Source of the DNA: an uncultured Candidatus Melainabacteria bacterium
GTDB taxonomy: Bacteria > Cyanobacteriota > Vampirovibrionia > Gastranaerophilales > Gastranaerophilaceae
Direction: 5' to 3'
Assembly: GCA_946186335.1 (NCBI GenBank)
Contig: CAMHMW010000086.1
Span: forward strand, 1 to 7,613
Length of the DNA: 7,613 nucleotides
Shown here: positions 5,532 through 7,613 of the stretch, one piece after another
Numbering within the stretch: position 1 is the first letter of the stretch
Layout: each line of letters starts with the position of its first letter
The notes under the pieces: generated by a model
Told to the model about the DNA's origin: nothing
Databases searched by the model: none
The model's input: the letters and a program-made list of their open reading frames with translations, nothing else
Made by a program: the position numbers and the translations under genes

Positions 5532-6734
5532 ATGTATAACGTAAAAAAGATTAAGGAAGATTTATACTGGGTTGGGGCAAATGACAGAAGATTAGCGCTT
5601 TTTGAAAGTGCATACCCCGTACCTTCCGGAATTTCATACAATTCATATCTGTTACTTGATGAAAAAACCGTACTGTTAGACACAGTTGACAAAGCGGTAA
5701 ATCATCAATTTATGGAAAATATTGCACATGTACTGAAAGGCAGGGAACTTGATTACCTTGTAATCAACCACATGGAACCTGACCATTGTGCGGAAATACA
5801 GACTATTGTAGAAAAATATAAGAATATAAAAATTGTCTGTAACGCAAAATCAAAACAGATGATAGGTCAGTTTTTTGAATTTGAACTGCCTGATGACAGA
5901 TGGCACATAGTCAAAGAAGGTGACAACTTAAATGTCGGAAAACATAATTTGTCATTTGTTTTTGCACCGATGGTTCACTGGCCTGAAGTTATGGTAACTT
6001 ACGATGCGGCGGATAAAATTCTGTTTTCGGCAGATGCTTTCGGAACTTTCGGGGCTGTCGACGGAAATATTTTTGCTGATGAAGTTGATTTTGAACATCG
6101 TTATATGGATGAGGCAAGACGCTATTATACAAATATTGTCGGAAAATACGGAGTGCAGGTTCAAAATTTACTTAAAAAAGCCGCAAATCTTGATATTGAG
6201 ATGATTTGTCCTTTACATGGTTATGTCTGGCGAAAGGATTTAAACATATTTATTGACAAATATCAAAAGTGGTCAACTTATACACCCGAAATTAATTCCG
6301 TATTGATTGCATATTCTTCCGTTTATGGCGGAACACAAAACGCTGCGGAAATTTTGGGAGGTAAATTGGCAGAACAAGGCATTAAAGACATTAAGATATA
6401 TGATGTTTCAACCATTCATCCGTCTTATATTATATCGGATGCGTTTAAATACTCACATCTTGTATTTGCCTCAACCACCTATAATATGGGAATTTTCGTA
6501 AGTATGGAAAATTTGCTGAATGATATTACGGCACATAATCTGCAAAATCGTAAAGTTGCGGTTATTCACAACGGTTCGTGGGCGCCTGTTTGCGGAAACC
6601 TTATAACAGATGTAGTTTCAAAATGGAAAAATACCGAAATTTTTGAAAATAAAATTCAACTGACTTCAACTGTAAAACAGAGTCAAAATGAAGAACTGGA
6701 AATACTGGCAAAAGAAATTGCCAAAACAATATAA
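5532..6734 (+). CDS. fprA: Class A flavodiiron protein (O2/NO reductase, FprA/ROO type)
   Basis: Flavodiiron proteins reduce O2 to water and/or NO to N2O in the cytoplasm and protect anaerobes. The 400-residue protein has the minimal class A layout: a metallo-beta-lactamase-like domain (1-250) and a flavodoxin domain (about 255-400), with no rubredoxin or flavin reductase extension. The diiron ligands are all visible: His80, Glu82, Asp84 and His85 in NHMEPDH, His149 in MVHWPE, Asp168 in FSADAFG and His229 in CPLHGYVW. FMN contacts match YSSVYGGTQNAAE at 261-273, TTYNMGIF at 315-322 and NGSWAPVCG at 347-355. Photosynthetic cyanobacteria usually carry longer class C forms, so this is the anaerobe type. 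AGGAG sits 6 nt before the ATG, and ferritin follows after 11 nt. The electron donor (rubredoxin or an NADH:rubredoxin reductase) is not encoded here. Confidence 0.95.
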   Translation: MYNVKKIKEDLYWVGANDRRLALFESAYPVPSGISYNSYLLLDEKTVLLDTVDKAVNHQFMENIAHVLKGRELDYLVINHMEPDHCAEIQTIVEKYKNIKIVCNAKSKQMIGQFFEFELPDDRWHIVKEGDNLNVGKHNLSFVFAPMVHWPEVMVTYDAADKILFSADAFGTFGAVDGNIFADEVDFEHRYMDEARRYYTNIVGKYGVQVQNLLKKAANLDIEMICPLHGYVWRKDLNIFIDKYQKWSTYTPEINSVLIAYSSVYGGTQNAAEILGGKLAEQGIKDIKIYDVSTIHPSYIISDAFKYSHLVFASTTYNMGIFVSMENLLNDITAHNLQNRKVAVIHNGSWAPVCGNLITDVVSKWKNTEIFENKIQLTSTVKQSQNEELEILAKEIAKTI

Positions 6735-6745
6735 AGGAGAAAATT

Positions 6746-7252
6746 ATGGATAAGAAAATGGAAGCGGCATTTAATGATCAAATTAACAAAGAATACTATT
6801 CGGCATATTTATATCTTGCTATGAAAACTGCTTTTGCCGAAATGAACCTGCCGGGTTTTGTAAACTGGTTTGATATTCAGGTTCAGGAAGAAAAGGCACA
6901 CGCTGTCGGAATGTATGATTATGTCCTTGAAAGAGGCGGGCATGTTGAACTCGGTGCAATAGATAAACCGGAATTAAACGGCAAAACTCCCGTTGAAATC
7001 TTTAAACAGGTTCTTGAACATGAAAAATTTGTTACATCAAGAATTAATGCGGTTTATGATGTGGCAGAAGAACTCAAAGACAGAGCAGCAATGCTGTTTT
7101 TAAACTGGTATATAAAAGAACAGGTTGAAGAAGAAGCAAGCGCATCTGATGTACTTGCAAAAGTTGAAATGATAGGGGATAACACCCATGCTTTGCTGGA
7201 TTTGGACAAAGAACTTGCGGCAAGAGTATTTAATCCGCCGATTATAAAATAA
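6746..7252 (+). CDS. ftnA: Bacterial non-haem ferritin
   Basis: This 168-residue four-helix protein should form the 24-subunit cytoplasmic shell that oxidises Fe(II) and stores it as mineral. Ferroxidase-centre residues are intact by comparison with E. coli FtnA (offset of one): Glu16, Tyr23, Glu49 and His52 in QEEKAH, Glu93 in LEHEKF, and Gln126 and Glu129 in KEQVEEE. It has no haem-binding Met of bacterioferritin type (the equivalent region reads IQVQEEKAH), and its length is typical of FtnA. The start has AGGAG 6 nt upstream, overlapping the junction with the flavodiiron stop, so the two genes are almost certainly co-transcribed. The pairing makes sense: the flavodiiron protein removes O2/NO while ferritin removes free iron that would drive Fenton chemistry. 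Transcription probably ends at or near the palindromic repeat that follows. Confidence 0.95.
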   Translation: MDKKMEAAFNDQINKEYYSAYLYLAMKTAFAEMNLPGFVNWFDIQVQEEKAHAVGMYDYVLERGGHVELGAIDKPELNGKTPVEIFKQVLEHEKFVTSRINAVYDVAEELKDRAAMLFLNWYIKEQVEEEASASDVLAKVEMIGDNTHALLDLDKELAARVFNPPIIK

Positions 7253-7286
7253 GGTAACTATATAGAATGTTACAGGCTAAAAGTAC

Positions 7287-7357
7287 CGTCATTCTGAGCG
7301 AAGCGAAGAATCTATTATATAAAGCAGATTCTTCGGGCTAAAGCCCTCTGAATGACG
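7287..7357. repeat. Imperfect palindromic dispersed-type repeat (REP/MITE-like hairpin)
   Basis: The left arm (7287-7313, beginning CGTCATTCTGAG and ending GAAGAATCT) is complementary to the right arm (7326-7357, beginning AGATTCTTCG and ending CTGAATGACG) around a 12-nt AT-rich loop. The right arm carries a nested perfect hairpin, GGGCT-AA-AGCCC (7335-7346). From memory, CATTCTGAGCGAAGCGAAG-type elements recur in intergenic regions of many unrelated bacterial genomes. Only one copy is in this window. TTTTT at 7361-7365 follows, so it may also end the ferritin transcript. It is GC-richer than its surroundings. Confidence 0.75.
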
Positions 7358-7405
7358 AGGTTTTTGGTAAATTTGGTGCTAAAAAGTATATAATTGCCTA
7401 AAATA

Positions 7406-7443
7406 AATGTACTATTGACAATTTATAAATCTTATAGTACATT
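7406..7443. repeat. Inverted repeat framing the small-gene promoter, candidate operator pair
   Basis: AATGTACTAT (7406-7415) and ATAGTACATT (7434-7443) are perfect 10-bp inverted arms with an 18-nt spacer. The first touches the -35 and the second covers the -10 of the small-gene promoter. The arms could be paired operator sites or, if transcription starts upstream, an RNA stem. Confidence 0.5.
7415..7443 (+). promoter_or_regulatory. Promoter of the methionine-rich small gene
   Basis: A perfect -35 TTGACA (7415-7420) is followed after 17 bp by TACATT (7438-7443), a 4-of-6 match to the -10. The start would be near 7450, giving a leader of under 20 nt. A perfect TATAAT at 7389-7394 is an alternative -10 but lacks a -35. 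Confidence 0.55.
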
Positions 7444-7466
7444 AACTAAAAAAGGAAAAGGTATCT

Positions 7467-7550
7467 ATGACTAATAACACAATGATGATGCAGATGATGA
7501 TGCAAAGCTCAGAAATGGGTGGTCGTTGTTCTGCTGAACGAATGTGTTAA
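7467..7550 (+). CDS. Methionine-rich 27-residue peptide, unknown function
   Basis: I do not recognise this small ORF, but it is framed like a gene. AAAAGG (7456-7461) lies 5 nt before the ATG, promoter elements lie just upstream, and an intrinsic terminator starts 23 nt after the TAA. Nine of 27 residues are Met, mostly in a tandem MMMQMMMQ block at 6-13 encoded by a 12-nt direct repeat (7482-7493, 7494-7505). The C-terminal part, GGRCSAERMC (18-27), has two Cys separated by five residues and is polar. It is not hydrophobic enough to be a clear membrane segment. Thioether and thiol side chains suggest soft-metal binding (Cu(I) or similar) or redox sensing, but this is inference. Alternatives are a regulatory leader, a dual-function small RNA, or a noncoding RNA with a chance ORF. 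Confidence 0.6.
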   Translation: MTNNTMMMQMMMQSSEMGGRCSAERMC

Positions 7551-7572
7551 TCATAAAAGCAAAACAAATTTT

Positions 7573-7598
7573 AAGCCACCCGACAGGGTGGCTTTTTT
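7573..7598 (+). terminator. Strong rho-independent terminator of the small gene
   Basis: AAGCCACCC / GGGTGGCTT forms a perfect 9-bp GC-rich stem with a GACA tetraloop, followed by T6 (7593-7598). It closes the transcript that carries the methionine-rich ORF, giving an RNA of about 150 nt if transcription starts near 7450. The remaining 15 nt to the window end hold nothing I can identify. Confidence 0.92.
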
Positions 7599-7613
7599 AG
7601 TAATCAGTTTTAA

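Noticed and set aside
7254..7273. GTAAC/GTTAC hairpin just after the ferritin stop as a terminator
   Set aside because: Only 5 bp with a 10-nt loop and no T tract; easily chance in AT-rich DNA.
7467..7550. Methionine-rich ORF as a RiPP or bacteriocin precursor with double-glycine cleavage
   Set aside because: The Gly-Gly at 18-19 would leave only an 8-residue core, and no modification enzyme or peptidase transporter is adjacent in the window.

Overview
The window is AT-rich bacterial DNA with short gaps, genes read in blocks on both strands, and clear AGGAG-type ribosome binding sites. The mix of genes (class A flavodiiron protein, non-haem ferritin, bacterial GH3 enzyme, cobalamin-binding radical SAM protein, CdsA/PlsC/CDP-alcohol transferase set) suits an anaerobic or microaerophilic bacterium. 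My best guess is a gut-type non-photosynthetic cyanobacterial relative (Gastranaerophilales/Melainabacteria-like). This is an impression from composition and gene content; nothing in the window proves the taxon. The strong Shine-Dalgarno sites argue against Bacteroidota.

Left block, minus strand (2894 down to 1): a cobalamin-binding radical SAM protein, a GNAT-like acyltransferase and a GH3-family acyl-adenylating enzyme, whose C-terminal part lies off the left edge. The genes are 11 nt apart, then overlap by 8 nt, so they look like one translationally coupled operon. The set suggests a small-molecule or lipid modification pathway ending in adenylation and conjugation; the substrate is unknown. 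The first gene appears to have a leaderless transcript.

Middle block, plus strand (3005 to 5302): a CdsA-type cytidylyltransferase, a PlsC-type 1-acylglycerol-3-phosphate acyltransferase and a CDP-alcohol phosphatidyltransferase with a YnbA-like motif. Together they could run from lysophosphatidate to phosphatidate, CDP-diacylglycerol and then a phospholipid with an unknown head group. A near-consensus sigma-70 promoter drives the block, with a perfect inverted repeat in its spacer. The block is followed by a structured 229-nt gap ending in a rho-independent terminator.

Right block, plus strand (5532 to 7252): a class A flavodiiron protein (O2/NO reduction) and a ferritin (iron oxidation and storage), 11 nt apart. 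This is an oxygen-, NO- and iron-stress pair. It is followed by a palindromic dispersed-type repeat. Last comes a compact unit missed by ordinary gene calling: promoter elements inside a 10-bp inverted repeat, a 27-codon ORF encoding a methionine-rich peptide with two cysteines, and a strong intrinsic terminator. This small gene and the radical SAM/GNAT/GH3 operon are the parts most likely to be undescribed.
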